Shown here: piece by piece, positions 44,423 to 53,973 of the stretch
Layout: each line of letters starts with the position of its first letter
Position numbering within the stretch: the stretch's first letter is position 1
Source: Gluconobacter japonicus
GTDB taxonomy: Bacteria > Pseudomonadota > Alphaproteobacteria > Acetobacterales > Acetobacteraceae
Reading direction: 5' to 3'
Assembly (NCBI RefSeq): GCF_002723975.1
Contig: NZ_BEWO01000001.1
Coordinates: 220,090 to 284,089 of the forward strand
Length of the DNA stretch: 64,000 bases
Program-made: the position numbers and the translations under genes
The notes under the pieces: model-generated
Database searches by the model: none
Told to the model about the DNA's origin: nothing
Seen by the model: the letters and a program-made list of their open reading frames with translations, nothing else

Positions 44423-45991
44423 TCAGTGATGACCGACATTCCCGCCCATGCTGCGCCCCATCCGACGTTCTGCCATGCGGGCCAAACGTACGAAGGGCAG
44501 GCCCAGCAACAGATAGGCCGCGCCCACCATCAGACCAGTTCCGAAATAATCGTAATAGGTGGATGACAGGCGCACATAGGTCTGGCTGAGCTCTGTCAGG
44601 GTAATGACAGAGACAAGCGAACTGTCTTTGAGCAAAGAGATGAAGTCGTTGGTCATGACCGGCACAACCGTGCGGAACGCCTGCGGCACCACAACCAGAC
44701 GCAGGGCCTGCCAGTGCGTCATGTTCAGAGCAATTGCCGCTTCCATTTGTCCGCGTGGAACGGATAGTAGCCCCGCACGATAGTTCTCAGCCTCATAGGC
44801 AGCGTAATTAAGCCCAAGAGACAGGACACCGGCCATGAAAGGGGACAGGCGAATTCCAAATGCGGGCAGGCCGTAGAAAATGAACAGCACCTGAATTAGC
44901 AACGGCGTACCACGCACGATTTCGACATAGAAACCTGCCGTCAGGCGCAGCACAGCGCCACCGTAATGTCGGGCCAGAGCAAGTAAAAGCCCCAACGCAA
45001 CAGCAAGAACCATGGCCAGCGCAGAGACCGCCAGCGTCATGAGAGCGGCCTGCCCGATCAGGGGCAGAAAACCGACATAACGATGAACCAGAACTTTCCA
45101 GTTATTTCCCGTCGTACTGGCCATGGCAGCCCGGTACCGGTCCCATTCCACCGGAGCGATGTCCGGATGGGTATGGTCGCCGGTGTAGTTCTCCATCAAG
45201 GGAGTCCACAAGTTCCAGCGTGCCAGAATTTTATGGAGCGTTCCGTCCTTGATGAGTTCGCCAAGGGCTGCATCCACCTGATCGCGCAGCGCACGGCTTC
45301 CGGGCGCAAAGGCGATGCCATATTCCATGCTGCCAATCGGTTCGCCGACCAGCTTCATGTCATCGGAAATACTGCCGTAATACATCGCGATGGGGGCATC
45401 GAGCAGGATCGCATCCAGTCGCCCGTTCCGAAGATCTGAAAAGGCGTTCGTCTCTTCTTCGTAAGACCGGATTGTAGAACCACCCTGTCGACGGAGCATA
45501 CGCTCCGCCGTTGTGTCCTTAATGGTTCCGATCTTGTGACCCTTGAGCGCCTCCATCGTGTCGAGGCCAGTCTCATCCTTGCGCAGAATGATCCGCTCGC
45601 TCGTCACATAATAAGGGCGAGAAAACAGAACAGCTGCCTTGTGTTCCGGCGTCATTTCGATGCCGTCCACAACCATGCTGTATAGATCACGAGACAGGCC
45701 AGGGATCAGGCCATCCCAGTCATTCTGAATAAAGCGCCCTTTGCGGTGCATCTTCTCAGCAATGGCGTTGACCAGATCGTACTCAAAGCCGGTCATGCGG
45801 GATTCATGTTCCGGGTCATGGAACACGTAGGGCACGTTGGCCTCACCATCAGAGGCCCAGGGCAGGTCCGTGCTGTCCTTTGCTCCCGGAACAACCAGCG
45901 GTGCAGCAGTCTGCTCATCAGCAGCTACAGCATGAACGGACGGCGCCAGCGTAAGAGCCAGCACAACGAGACACGCAAAAAACTTGTTCAT
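44423..45991 (-). CDS. Fused substrate-binding protein/permease of a polar amino acid ABC transporter
   Basis: A 522-aa protein. A signal sequence (CLVVLALTLAPSVHAVAA) is followed by an SBP_bac_3 domain (FEYDLVNAIAEKMHRKGRFIQNDWDGLIPGL, GYKIG-like GHKIGTIKDTTAERML, GIAFAPGSRALRDQVDAAL) to about residue 265. A HisM/GlnP-type permease domain with the EAA loop follows (ALNMTHWQALRLVVVPQAFRTVVPVMTNDFISLLKDSSLVSVITL). Such fusions import glutamine, glutamate or related amino acids. The start overlaps the ATPase stop by one base (TAATG). Confidence 0.92.
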   Translation of the reverse strand: MNKFFACLVVLALTLAPSVHAVAADEQTAAPLVVPGAKDSTDLPWASDGEANVPYVFHDPEHESRMTGFEYDLVNAIAEKMHRKGRFIQNDWDGLIPGLSRDLYSMVVDGIEMTPEHKAAVLFSRPYYVTSERIILRKDETGLDTMEALKGHKIGTIKDTTAERMLRRQGGSTIRSYEEETNAFSDLRNGRLDAILLDAPIAMYYGSISDDMKLVGEPIGSMEYGIAFAPGSRALRDQVDAALGELIKDGTLHKILARWNLWTPLMENYTGDHTHPDIAPVEWDRYRAAMASTTGNNWKVLVHRYVGFLPLIGQAALMTLAVSALAMVLAVALGLLLALARHYGGAVLRLTAGFYVEIVRGTPLLIQVLFIFYGLPAFGIRLSPFMAGVLSLGLNYAAYEAENYRAGLLSVPRGQMEAAIALNMTHWQALRLVVVPQAFRTVVPVMTNDFISLLKDSSLVSVITLTELSQTYVRLSSTYYDYFGTGLMVGAAYLLLGLPFVRLARMAERRMGRSMGGNVGHH

Positions 45992-46776
45992 TACAGCAGC
46001 GTCCGCAGGAAGCGTCGTGTGCGCCCCTCTTTCGGGTTGGCGAACATCAGGTCTGGATCACCGCTTTCGACGATTTCCCCACCTTCTACATAAAGCACCC
46101 GGTCAGAGGCGGCCCGGGCGAATCGCATGTCATGTGTCACGACAAGCTGCGTCATTCCATCATCGTCCAGATCCCGCATGACGGAGAGAACTTCTTCCGA
46201 AAGCTCAGGATCCAACGCAGAAGTCGGTTCGTCATACAGCATGACGGAGGGCTTCATGGCGAGTGCACGCGCGATGGCGGCCCGCTGTTTCTGCCCGCCC
46301 GACAAACTGTCCGGATAACGGTTCTTAACGCCGGACAGGCCGACTTTCTCCAGCAGAGTACAAGCGGTGGCCTGCGCCTCATCCCGTGAGATTCCCTTTA
46401 CCTGCATGGGCGCCATCATGACGTTATCAATGACGGTTCTGTGCGGGAAAAGATTGAAAGCCTGAAACACCATGCCAACATGCGCGCGCAGGCGGTGGGC
46501 CTGCGCCTCGTTGGCGCGCGTCCAGTGCTTTCCGGTGCAGGACAGGGTCACGTCTTCAATACGAACTGTCCCTGCATCCGGATGCTCAAGGAAATTGAGA
46601 CACCGCAGAAACGTGGATTTGCCACAGCCCGAAGGCCCGATGATCGAGATCAGCTCGCCACGTTCAACATCAAGTGACAGACCACGAAGAATTTCGTTGC
46701 CATCAAAAGACTTGGCGATTGCGCTCGCCTGTAACACCAGATCAGTCAGTTCCGGATATCCCTTCAGAAGACGCAC
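45991..46776 (-). CDS. Polar amino acid ABC transporter ATP-binding protein (GlnQ-like)
   Basis: A 261-aa ATPase: Walker A GPSGCGKST, Q-loop MVFQAFNLFPHRTVIDNVM, signature LSGGQKQRAAIARALAM, Walker B MLYDEPTSALDPEL, H-loop VVTHDMRFARAASDR. This is the standard pattern for glutamine/arginine-type ABC importers. It pairs with the fused binding protein/permease immediately downstream. The start is probably GTG at 46776; a GTG at about residue 14 (VLQASAIAK) is an alternative. Confidence 0.93.
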   Translation of the reverse strand: MRLLKGYPELTDLVLQASAIAKSFDGNEILRGLSLDVERGELISIIGPSGCGKSTFLRCLNFLEHPDAGTVRIEDVTLSCTGKHWTRANEAQAHRLRAHVGMVFQAFNLFPHRTVIDNVMMAPMQVKGISRDEAQATACTLLEKVGLSGVKNRYPDSLSGGQKQRAAIARALAMKPSVMLYDEPTSALDPELSEEVLSVMRDLDDDGMTQLVVTHDMRFARAASDRVLYVEGGEIVESGDPDLMFANPKEGRTRRFLRTLL

Positions 46777-46946
46777 GACTTTTCCGTCGTCCAGCCCTCA
46801 TAACGAACCTCGCTACAGCTATCGAGACCTTTCCGTCACCTGACTGCGAGAATTCACCATATTGCAGCTTTTCTGATGCCCCTTGCAGTTCTTCCCTTCA
46901 GGGTCTCTAAGTCAGGCAGGACTGTGAACGAGACAGAATACGACAC

Positions 46947-47576
46947 ATGATACCCCAGCCTCCGTCTTCCGCCCCTCCTCCGCCCATTCTGGATGTCAGG
47001 GATGTTACGGTGTTCCGCGGTGATCGACTGGTACTTGATGGAGTGTCTCTTTCTCTGTTTCCCGGGGATGCGATGATCCTGACCGGCCCGAACGGTGCAG
47101 GAAAATCTACGCTTCTCAGAACCATCTCCGGATTACGCAAACCGGATGGCGGAACGGTCGACCGTCAAACGGAGATCGCCTGGCTGGGACATCAGGATGC
47201 GCTGAAGCCCGGACTGACGTTAACCCAGAACCTTGCCCTTGCCGCGAAGCTCGGCAAAAACCAGATGAACGAGGTTCTGGAGGCTCTGGATCTGGCGTTT
47301 CTGGCAGACCTGCCTGCACGCCTGCTGTCTTCCGGGCAGAAACGCCGTGCCGCTTTTGCGCGTGTCATGCTGTCGGGCGCGGAGCTTTGGCTTCTGGATG
47401 AACCCACTGTCGGACTGGATGTGGCGAGTATCGAGCGACTTGGCGCCATCATGGCAGAGCATCGTGCAAAGGGGGGAGCCATGATCGTGACGACACATGT
47501 TCCTCTTCCCCTTGAAAACACCCGTTCGCATGAACTGCCTTCTCTCGCAAACTCCGAACCGCTCTGGCTGTCATGA
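46947..47576 (+). CDS. ccmA: Heme exporter ATP-binding protein CcmA
   Basis: A 209-aa protein: Walker A GPNGAGKSTLLRTISGLRKPDGG, then the CcmA-specific WLGHQDALKPGLTLTQNLALAAKLG, signature LSSGQKRRAAFARVMLSG, and Walker B WLLDEPTVGLD. With CcmB it forms the ABC unit that releases heme-loaded CcmE in cytochrome c maturation, important for periplasmic dehydrogenases of acetic acid bacteria. A Pro-rich stretch (PQPPSSAPPPP) precedes the domain. The stop overlaps ccmB (ATGA). Confidence 0.92.
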   Translation: MIPQPPSSAPPPPILDVRDVTVFRGDRLVLDGVSLSLFPGDAMILTGPNGAGKSTLLRTISGLRKPDGGTVDRQTEIAWLGHQDALKPGLTLTQNLALAAKLGKNQMNEVLEALDLAFLADLPARLLSSGQKRRAAFARVMLSGAELWLLDEPTVGLDVASIERLGAIMAEHRAKGGAMIVTTHVPLPLENTRSHELPSLANSEPLWLS

Positions 47577-48238
47577 CTGCTTTTCTTGCCCTGATCGACC
47601 GTGACCTGCGTATGGCCTACCGGTTCGGTGCCGATACGCTGGCGTCCCTACTCTTCTTCATATTGTGTGGCAGTCTGTTTCCGCTGGCGCTTGGTCCGTC
47701 TCCGGACCTACTGCGCCATATGGGGCCGGGCATTGTCTGGGTCTGTGCTCTGCTTGCCTCTCTGCTTCCCCTAGACCGCCTGTTCGGCTCAGAATTGGAA
47801 GACGGCTCCCTTGATCTGCTGATGCTGACGGGTCTACCCGCTTACGCCGTTGCGTTTGCCAAGATGATCGCTCACTGGCTGACAACAGGATTACCTCTGC
47901 TGATCGCTGCCATCCCGCTGGGAGTTATGCTTGGCGTCAAGGGCACCGAACTTCCCCTGCTTCTTCTGGGATTGATGTTGGGAACGATGTGCCTGTCCCT
48001 TCTGGGCGGTATGGCGGCTTCCGTGGTTCTTGGAGCCCGGCGGGGAGGTGTTCTTCTGCCATTGCTGGTTCTGCCACTTGCAACCCCAGTTCTGATTTTT
48101 GGGGCGGCATCGTCTTATGCTGGACAGTTGGGGACCTCTTCGGCTGCCGGATTCGATCTTTTGGGGGCGTGCCTTCTGGCTATGCTGCCTCTTTGTCCGC
48201 TAGCTGCAGGACAGGGCCTTAAGGCCGCCGTCGGCTAG
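47573..48238 (+). CDS. ccmB: Heme exporter permease CcmB
   Basis: A 221-aa protein with six hydrophobic helices. FLALIDRDLRMAYRFGADTLASLLFFILCGSLFPLALGP opens as CcmB does, and LDRLFGSELEDGSLDLLMLTGLP is the conserved cytoplasmic loop. It partners CcmA. No ccmC, ccmE, ccmF or ccmG follows, so the rest of the maturation genes lie elsewhere. Confidence 0.92.
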   Translation: MTAFLALIDRDLRMAYRFGADTLASLLFFILCGSLFPLALGPSPDLLRHMGPGIVWVCALLASLLPLDRLFGSELEDGSLDLLMLTGLPAYAVAFAKMIAHWLTTGLPLLIAAIPLGVMLGVKGTELPLLLLGLMLGTMCLSLLGGMAASVVLGARRGGVLLPLLVLPLATPVLIFGAASSYAGQLGTSSAAGFDLLGACLLAMLPLCPLAAGQGLKAAVG

Positions 48239-48485
48239 GACGCGACACTACTTACCACCTTACATCATATGGATTTTATAGTCGCTTCTCTTCAAGAGAG
48301 TTGGACAATGGCTAACCTCACCCGCCGTTAATAATACATAAATTGTTTATTTTTTCAAAAAAATATTGACTGTTAATTTTATACAATCCAAACAAGACTT
48401 CAATGAGCTTTCACGTTCCCGTGAGATTGAACTCCGTGAGCGTAGTCAAAGCTTTCCCCCTTGTTTTCTGGAAATTTACAACATC
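48239..48485 (+). promoter_or_regulatory. AT-rich upstream region of the Hint-domain gene
   Basis: The gap between ccmB and the Hint gene contains a strongly AT-rich core (about 48330-48390) with TTGACT at 48366 and TATACA at 48380. Their spacing is not a standard promoter, so the exact start cannot be named. No gene or known RNA motif was seen. Confidence 0.35.
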
Positions 48486-50465
48486 ATGACCACACCTGAC
48501 TGGACCACTGGCGACAAGTACGCTTGGGTTGGCCCCAAGACCGGTGGCGACTGGAACGATGTCGCGAACTGGCAGTATGACGGCGTCGCCGCAACGCATG
48601 TTCCTAACACCCAGACAAATCAGGGAACGGTAACGATCCCTGCAGGGGTAACCGTCACGGTTTCAAGTTCCACGACGACACTTACAAACGTAAACATCAA
48701 GGTTTCCGGTACGCTTGATATTACATCAAGCAGCAGCGCTCTTAGCGTCGGCAATCTGGAAGTTGCGTCTGGTGGCACAGCCAATATTGCGCGCGGCCTC
48801 ACCGCGAGCAGCAGTCTTCAGGTTGACAGCAACGGTGCGACAACCTTCTCAAATGTTACGCAGGACTGGTCGGCTTCTCCGGGCCTTAAGCCTTCAGTCG
48901 CTTCGGGTGGCACGCTGAACTTTGACAAGTCGAATATTACGCTGGGAAGCGTCAACGGGAACGGCATTGCTGGCAATCTGAACATCTACAACGGTTCAGT
49001 CGTCAAAGCAGCCAGCAGCAACACGACTATTTCCGGTCCGATTACCGTCAGCGGCGCCAATACGTCCTTCACTGAAAATTCGCAGCTTCAATCAACTCTG
49101 ACGCTGAATGACAGCGCCAAGGCAACCGTTACAACTTACCCAGCAGACGGCACAAAAGTTGTTTTCGGAACGGGCCATAACACGCTTGTTCTGCCAAGCG
49201 ACAAGTATGCTGCCAACAAGCTGGTTCTGGCCAACCTCAAGGAAGGCGACACGCTCGGTGTGAATGGTCAGACGGTAACTTCCGCGACCATGACAAGTGA
49301 CAATGTCTCCCTGACCACGTCCAGTGGTACCATTGCTCCGAAGAGTGTCACCTACGGCAGCAGCTACACAAGCGCTCCGACAGGCGAACAGAAGGTTGCA
49401 GTCGACACCAGCAGCGGCAATGGCGTCATCTGCTTCCTTGCAGGCTCAATGATTCTGACGCCAACCGGTGAAATCGCAGTCGAGAACCTGACAGTTGGTG
49501 ATAGCGTTATCGTCAACGTTTCTGGCCGCGAAGAAATCCGTCCTGTGACCTGGGCTGGCCGCCGCACCATGACAGTGCGCGCAGATCTGCCAGCTGATGA
49601 AGCCGGCTTCCCGGTTCGCATCCTGAAGGACGCAATCTCAGCTGGTGTCCCTCATAAGGATCTGCTGGTCACGGCAGAACATTGCCTGTTCCTGGATGGC
49701 AAGTTCATCCCGGCTCGTATGCTGGTGAACGGTCGTTCCATTCACTATGACCTGTCCGTTAGCTCCTATGACTACTTCCACATCGAGACGGCTGAACACT
49801 CAGTCATCACGGCCAATGGCCTCCTGACCGAGAGCTACCTCAACACTGGTAACCGTGGCTCCTTCCAGCAGGACGGCTCCGTGATCAGCCTTGGTGGCTC
49901 CATCAAGAGCTGGGTTGAAGACGCTGCTGCCCCCCTGACGACAGATCGCGCGACAGTAGAGCCGATGTTCCGGGTCATTGCTGCTCGCGCTGAAGCTGCT
50001 GCGCTTCCGAAGGTTGCTCAGGACGTCACGCTGACAGCCGATGCAGACCTGCACCTCGTGACGGAAGACGGTACAGTCCTTCGTAAGATGCGTGAAACCA
50101 ACGGTTATGCCATGTTCATGCTTCCGCAGAACGTCCGCACCGTCCGTCTCGTATCCCGCACGAGCCGTCCGGCAGACGTCGTTGGGCCGTTCGTTGACGA
50201 TCGCCGCCAGCTTGGCGTACTTGTCGGCAATGTTGCTCTCTACGATGCAGGCAGCACAACCAACCTTTCCGCTCACCTAACAGAAGAAACACTGTCCGGC
50301 TGGAGCGCATTGGAAGGCCAGACTGCACGCTGGACGACCGGGAATGCAGAAATCCAGATCACCGATCGCGCTACGCACAGCATCGCCATGCTGGGTGTGC
50401 AGATCCTGTCTTCCAGCCAGTATATTGTGTCTGATGTAAAGACGGCAGAAGCTCAGACAGCCTGA
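48486..50465 (+). CDS. Hint (hedgehog/intein) domain surface-type protein
   Basis: About 659 aa. The first ~300 residues are Thr/Ser/Asn/Gly-rich repeats with SGTLDI, ASGGTANI and ASGGTLNF turns, suggesting a beta-helix like autotransporter passengers. At residue ~316 begins the Hint domain: VICFLAGSMILTPTGEIAVENLTVGDSVIV, with the nucleophilic Cys, then LVTAEHCLFLDGKFIPARMLVNG (TxxH block) and HIETAEHSVITANGLLTESYL. Such domains can self-cleave by N-S acyl shift. No signal peptide is seen, so type I secretion is possible. The ATG at 48486 is preferred over a TTG at 48366, although its ribosome site is weak. Confidence 0.8.
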   Translation: MTTPDWTTGDKYAWVGPKTGGDWNDVANWQYDGVAATHVPNTQTNQGTVTIPAGVTVTVSSSTTTLTNVNIKVSGTLDITSSSSALSVGNLEVASGGTANIARGLTASSSLQVDSNGATTFSNVTQDWSASPGLKPSVASGGTLNFDKSNITLGSVNGNGIAGNLNIYNGSVVKAASSNTTISGPITVSGANTSFTENSQLQSTLTLNDSAKATVTTYPADGTKVVFGTGHNTLVLPSDKYAANKLVLANLKEGDTLGVNGQTVTSATMTSDNVSLTTSSGTIAPKSVTYGSSYTSAPTGEQKVAVDTSSGNGVICFLAGSMILTPTGEIAVENLTVGDSVIVNVSGREEIRPVTWAGRRTMTVRADLPADEAGFPVRILKDAISAGVPHKDLLVTAEHCLFLDGKFIPARMLVNGRSIHYDLSVSSYDYFHIETAEHSVITANGLLTESYLNTGNRGSFQQDGSVISLGGSIKSWVEDAAAPLTTDRATVEPMFRVIAARAEAAALPKVAQDVTLTADADLHLVTEDGTVLRKMRETNGYAMFMLPQNVRTVRLVSRTSRPADVVGPFVDDRRQLGVLVGNVALYDAGSTTNLSAHLTEETLSGWSALEGQTARWTTGNAEIQITDRATHSIAMLGVQILSSSQYIVSDVKTAEAQTA

Positions 50466-50486
50466 TCCTACTTACTTTTCCAACGG

Positions 50487-50518
50487 AAAACGCCAGCCTC
50501 CCGGGGCTGGCGTTTTTT
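50487..50518 (+). terminator. Intrinsic terminator of the Hint-domain gene
   Basis: CGCCAGCC (50491-50498) and GGCTGGCG (50505-50512) form an 8-bp stem extended by A-T pairs, followed by TTTTTT. It lies 22 bases after the stop. Confidence 0.92.
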
Positions 50519-50613
50519 GTTTTCAGACTACGAAAATCACGACTGTCATCTCGACGCTGATAGGAAACCGCCGCATCATCACGCCACGTTTCATATCAGA
50601 AGTCTTGCTCACC

Positions 50614-53600
50614 ATGCGTTTTTCCCTCCGACGCTCCCTTCTCTCCTGCGCCGCCATTTTAGGGTGCAGCTATGGCCTGATAGCCCATGCTGAAGCTGGT
50701 TATTTCAGGGAACCATCCGTGTCCGGTCAGACAGTTCTCTTCAATGCAGAGCAGTCTGTCTGGAGTGTTCCGCTTGGAGGCGGAACGGCCCAACGTCTGA
50801 CAAGCGCACCGCACGGTGCAAACGCCGTTGATCCGCATCCCGTCCTTTCCCCAGACGGAACCGAAATCGCGTTTCTGGCCAATTTTGACGGACCGACAGA
50901 GGTCTATGTCATGCCAAGTTCTGGCGGCACGCCTAGACGGGTCACGTTTGAGAACGCCCCGAAGCTGCTTCTGACAGGCTGGGATGCCCATGCTGGTATT
51001 CTGTATGCCATGCCGGATGCCAGTGGCCCCTATTACAGCTACAACGTCGCCTCGCTTGACCCGAAAACGGGTACAAAACACGTCTATCCGCTGGCTAATG
51101 CCAATGACGCTGCGCTCAGCCCTAACGGGAAATGGCTTTATGCCGTTCGCTTCGGACTCGCCGTTACGGGCGATCATATGCGGGCCTATCGTGGCGGCAG
51201 CCTCTCCCAACTCTGGCGCTTTGATCTGCAATCCGGGAAAGAAGCCGAGCGGATCGGGCCACGCACAGCCAACCTTATTCGTCCCATGCCCTGGCGCGAC
51301 CGCCTGATTGTCCTGTCCGACGAAAACGGTCGCTACAATCTCTGGAGCCTTGCACCGGACGGAACCGATGCGAAGCAACTGACGCATTTCACAGATTACA
51401 GTGTTCTGGAGGCCTCTCTCTCTGGCGATACTGTTGTTTTCCGGAAGGGGGCGGACCTGTTTGCTCTGGATCTGACTTCCGGCCAAAGCAGGCAGATCCC
51501 TATCACTCTGGTGTCGGACAATGCGCCACGCGCACCCTATTGGCTGGATCGTCCAACACGCTTCACGACGTCCGAAGCCATCTCCCCCAAGGGTGATACC
51601 ACTGTCTTCACCATGCGTGGTCACACCGTTGTCGCCGCTGCATCCCCCAGACGCCTCATTGTCATCCCGACAGCCGATAATGTTCGTCTGAGACTGGCCC
51701 GCGTCACACCCGACGGAAAGTCTGTTATCGCTTTCAGTGATGCAGGCGGAGAGTCTGCACTCTGGCGCTTTGCCGCTGATGGCAGTGGCAAGGGAGAAGC
51801 CTTGAGCCAACCCTCCTCCACCGAACCTGTGGCGTTGGCCATTTCGCCTGATGGCAAATTCGTCGCCCATACCGATCTTCTGGGTCGTCTGTGGCTCTTC
51901 AACCTTTCCAACAAATCCGAAAAGCTGGTCGATGACGCGACGGCCGACGGAACGAATGTCTTTGACACCCTGTCCTGGTCGGCAGACGGGAAAGTTCTGG
52001 CATTTGTCAGAACACGAGGCACGGGTCTGAGGCGACAGATTGCTTTCTATGCGCCCGAGACAAACCGCACGGAATGGGTGACCGGGGATCGCTACGAATC
52101 TTACAGTCCGACATTCTCCCCGGATGGAAAGTGGCTCTGGTTCCTGTCAGACCGGACATTCTCTCTGGCCAACACATCCCCTTGGGGTGACCGTAATCTT
52201 GGTCCCGCCTTTCCGCATCGCACGGGGATCTATGCCCTCGCCCTTCAGGATGGAAATCATTTTCCGTTTCAGGCCCCCACCGAGCTGGATCACGACCACA
52301 GCAAGGACAAGCCTGACGAGAAGACCGGAAAGAAAGACGGCAAGGACACTCCAAAAAAGCCACTCCCTGCTCTTGAATGGAACGGGCTGGCAGATCGTCT
52401 CTATCAGGTACCGGTGCCAGCGGCGGACTATCATAGTCTGGGTGCCTCAAACGAGTTCCTGTTCACCATGGATGGCACCGATGATGATACGAACCCTCTG
52501 AAGTCCATCCACATCGACAATAATGAGCACAAGATCGAAACTTTTGCTCCAAAAGTGGAGGACTTCGACCTTTCGGCGGATGGAAAAACCATCATGACCG
52601 TCACGCCTCGTCCAAAGCAGACACCAGAGGTGATGCTGCTTCCTGTCGGAGCAAAAAAGCCTGACGATGTTACCGGCAAGACCGTCAGCCTTGATGGGCT
52701 CCGTCTGCGCATCGACCCGGCTCAGGAATGGAGCGATGAATTCGTTGATGCCTGGCGCCTTCATCGTGATCATTACTATGACCGCGATCTGCATGGCGTG
52801 GACTGGAAAGCCGTTAGAGCCCATTTCGCACCATTTGTGGACCGACTGGGAGATCGCGCCGATCTGGATGACCTGCTCGGCCAGATGGTGGCAGAAATCG
52901 GTGCAATGCACTCCCAGCTTCGCCCTGCACAAGGCCTCGACGAACCAGCAACAAGTCTGATTGCTGGGCTAGGAGCGCAACTGACCCGTGAGGCTCAGGG
53001 CTTCCGCATTACACATATCTATAGAGGAGACCGGGACCTGCCGGATCAGCAGTCCCCTCTCGCAAGATCCGGTGTAGACGCACAGGACGGAGACCTGATT
53101 GTTGCTGTCAACGGACAACCCACAGCTGGCGAACCGGATCTTTCCGCTCTTCTTGCCAATCAGGCTGGAAAACAGGTTCTCCTCACGCTCTCCCGCAAGG
53201 GAAAAGAGCACAAAACCGTCGTGACAGCCGTCAGTTTTGCCAAGCAGAAATCCTTCCGTGCGCGGGACTGGGAAGTCAGCCGTGCCGATGCTGTGGATCG
53301 CGCGAGCCATGGCCAGATCGGCTACCTGCATCTGCAGGCCATGGGCGGAGACGACATGGAAGCCTTTGCACGGGAATTCTACGCCAATATCGACAAGGAT
53401 GGCCTGATTGTTGACGTCCGAGGCAACAACGGCGGCAACATTGATAGCTGGGTGCTGACCCAGCTCATGCGTCGGCCATGGATGTTCTGGAGCCGCTATG
53501 GAAACGCTCCAGCCATCGACATGCAGCAGGCTTTCCAGGGGCACCTCATCGTCATCGCGGATGAGAGAACCTATTCAGACGGCGAGACCTTCTCGCAGGG

Positions 53601-53928
53601 GATCAAGTCTCTTCATGTCGCGCCAGTTCTGGGCGAACGGACGGCGGGCGCGGGTGTCTGGCTGTCTGATGGGGATCGTTTGATTGATAACGGGAATGCC
53701 CGGACGGCCGAAAATCCGTATTTCGATATGGATGGGCATTGGCTGGTCGAGAACAAGGGCGTCTCACCAGATATCGAGGTCGAGAACATGCCAGTCGCGA
53801 CCTTCAATGGACAGGACCAGCAACTCGATGCAGCGATTGCCTATCTGAAGAAACAGATGGCTGACCATCCTCGGCCAGCACTCAAGGCGGAACCTTTCCC
53901 GCTGCAAGAGCCTGCTCCCCCGAAGTAA
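50614..53928 (+). CDS. Exported tricorn-like S41 protease with beta-propellers and PDZ domain
   Basis: About 1104 aa with a signal peptide (LLSCAAILGCSYGLIAHAEA). Two beta-propeller halves follow (SPDGTEIAFLAN, SPNGKWLYAV, SPDGKFVAHT, FSPDGKWLWFLSD repeats), a charged linker (DHDHSKDKPDEKTGKKDGKD), a helical domain with AEIGAMHSQLRP (His766), a PDZ domain (GDLIVAVNGQPTAGEPDLSALL), and the S41 core where Ser988 in ERTYSDGETFSQG is the expected nucleophile. It should degrade peptides in the periplasm. The ATG at 50614 is used; a TTG three codons earlier is possible. Confidence 0.9.
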   Translation: MRFSLRRSLLSCAAILGCSYGLIAHAEAGYFREPSVSGQTVLFNAEQSVWSVPLGGGTAQRLTSAPHGANAVDPHPVLSPDGTEIAFLANFDGPTEVYVMPSSGGTPRRVTFENAPKLLLTGWDAHAGILYAMPDASGPYYSYNVASLDPKTGTKHVYPLANANDAALSPNGKWLYAVRFGLAVTGDHMRAYRGGSLSQLWRFDLQSGKEAERIGPRTANLIRPMPWRDRLIVLSDENGRYNLWSLAPDGTDAKQLTHFTDYSVLEASLSGDTVVFRKGADLFALDLTSGQSRQIPITLVSDNAPRAPYWLDRPTRFTTSEAISPKGDTTVFTMRGHTVVAAASPRRLIVIPTADNVRLRLARVTPDGKSVIAFSDAGGESALWRFAADGSGKGEALSQPSSTEPVALAISPDGKFVAHTDLLGRLWLFNLSNKSEKLVDDATADGTNVFDTLSWSADGKVLAFVRTRGTGLRRQIAFYAPETNRTEWVTGDRYESYSPTFSPDGKWLWFLSDRTFSLANTSPWGDRNLGPAFPHRTGIYALALQDGNHFPFQAPTELDHDHSKDKPDEKTGKKDGKDTPKKPLPALEWNGLADRLYQVPVPAADYHSLGASNEFLFTMDGTDDDTNPLKSIHIDNNEHKIETFAPKVEDFDLSADGKTIMTVTPRPKQTPEVMLLPVGAKKPDDVTGKTVSLDGLRLRIDPAQEWSDEFVDAWRLHRDHYYDRDLHGVDWKAVRAHFAPFVDRLGDRADLDDLLGQMVAEIGAMHSQLRPAQGLDEPATSLIAGLGAQLTREAQGFRITHIYRGDRDLPDQQSPLARSGVDAQDGDLIVAVNGQPTAGEPDLSALLANQAGKQVLLTLSRKGKEHKTVVTAVSFAKQKSFRARDWEVSRADAVDRASHGQIGYLHLQAMGGDDMEAFAREFYANIDKDGLIVDVRGNNGGNIDSWVLTQLMRRPWMFWSRYGNAPAIDMQQAFQGHLIVIADERTYSDGETFSQGIKSLHVAPVLGERTAGAGVWLSDGDRLIDNGNARTAENPYFDMDGHWLVENKGVSPDIEVENMPVATFNGQDQQLDAAIAYLKKQMADHPRPALKAEPFPLQEPAPPK

Positions 53929-53941
53929 GGCACATTGAAAA

Positions 53942-53972
53942 GGACCTCTGCTTCTGGCGGAGGTTCTTTTTT
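53942..53972 (+). terminator. Intrinsic terminator of the tricorn-like protease gene
   Basis: GGACCTC...GAGGTTC with inner GC pairs (53942-53966, one G-U pair and a small mismatch), then TTTTTT. It lies between converging genes. Confidence 0.8.
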
Positions 53973-53973
53973 A

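Noticed and set aside
50659..51870. Minus-strand frame of 403 codons inside the tricorn-like gene
   Set aside because: The plus-strand propeller repeats continue through it; no start signal or domain in the antisense frame.
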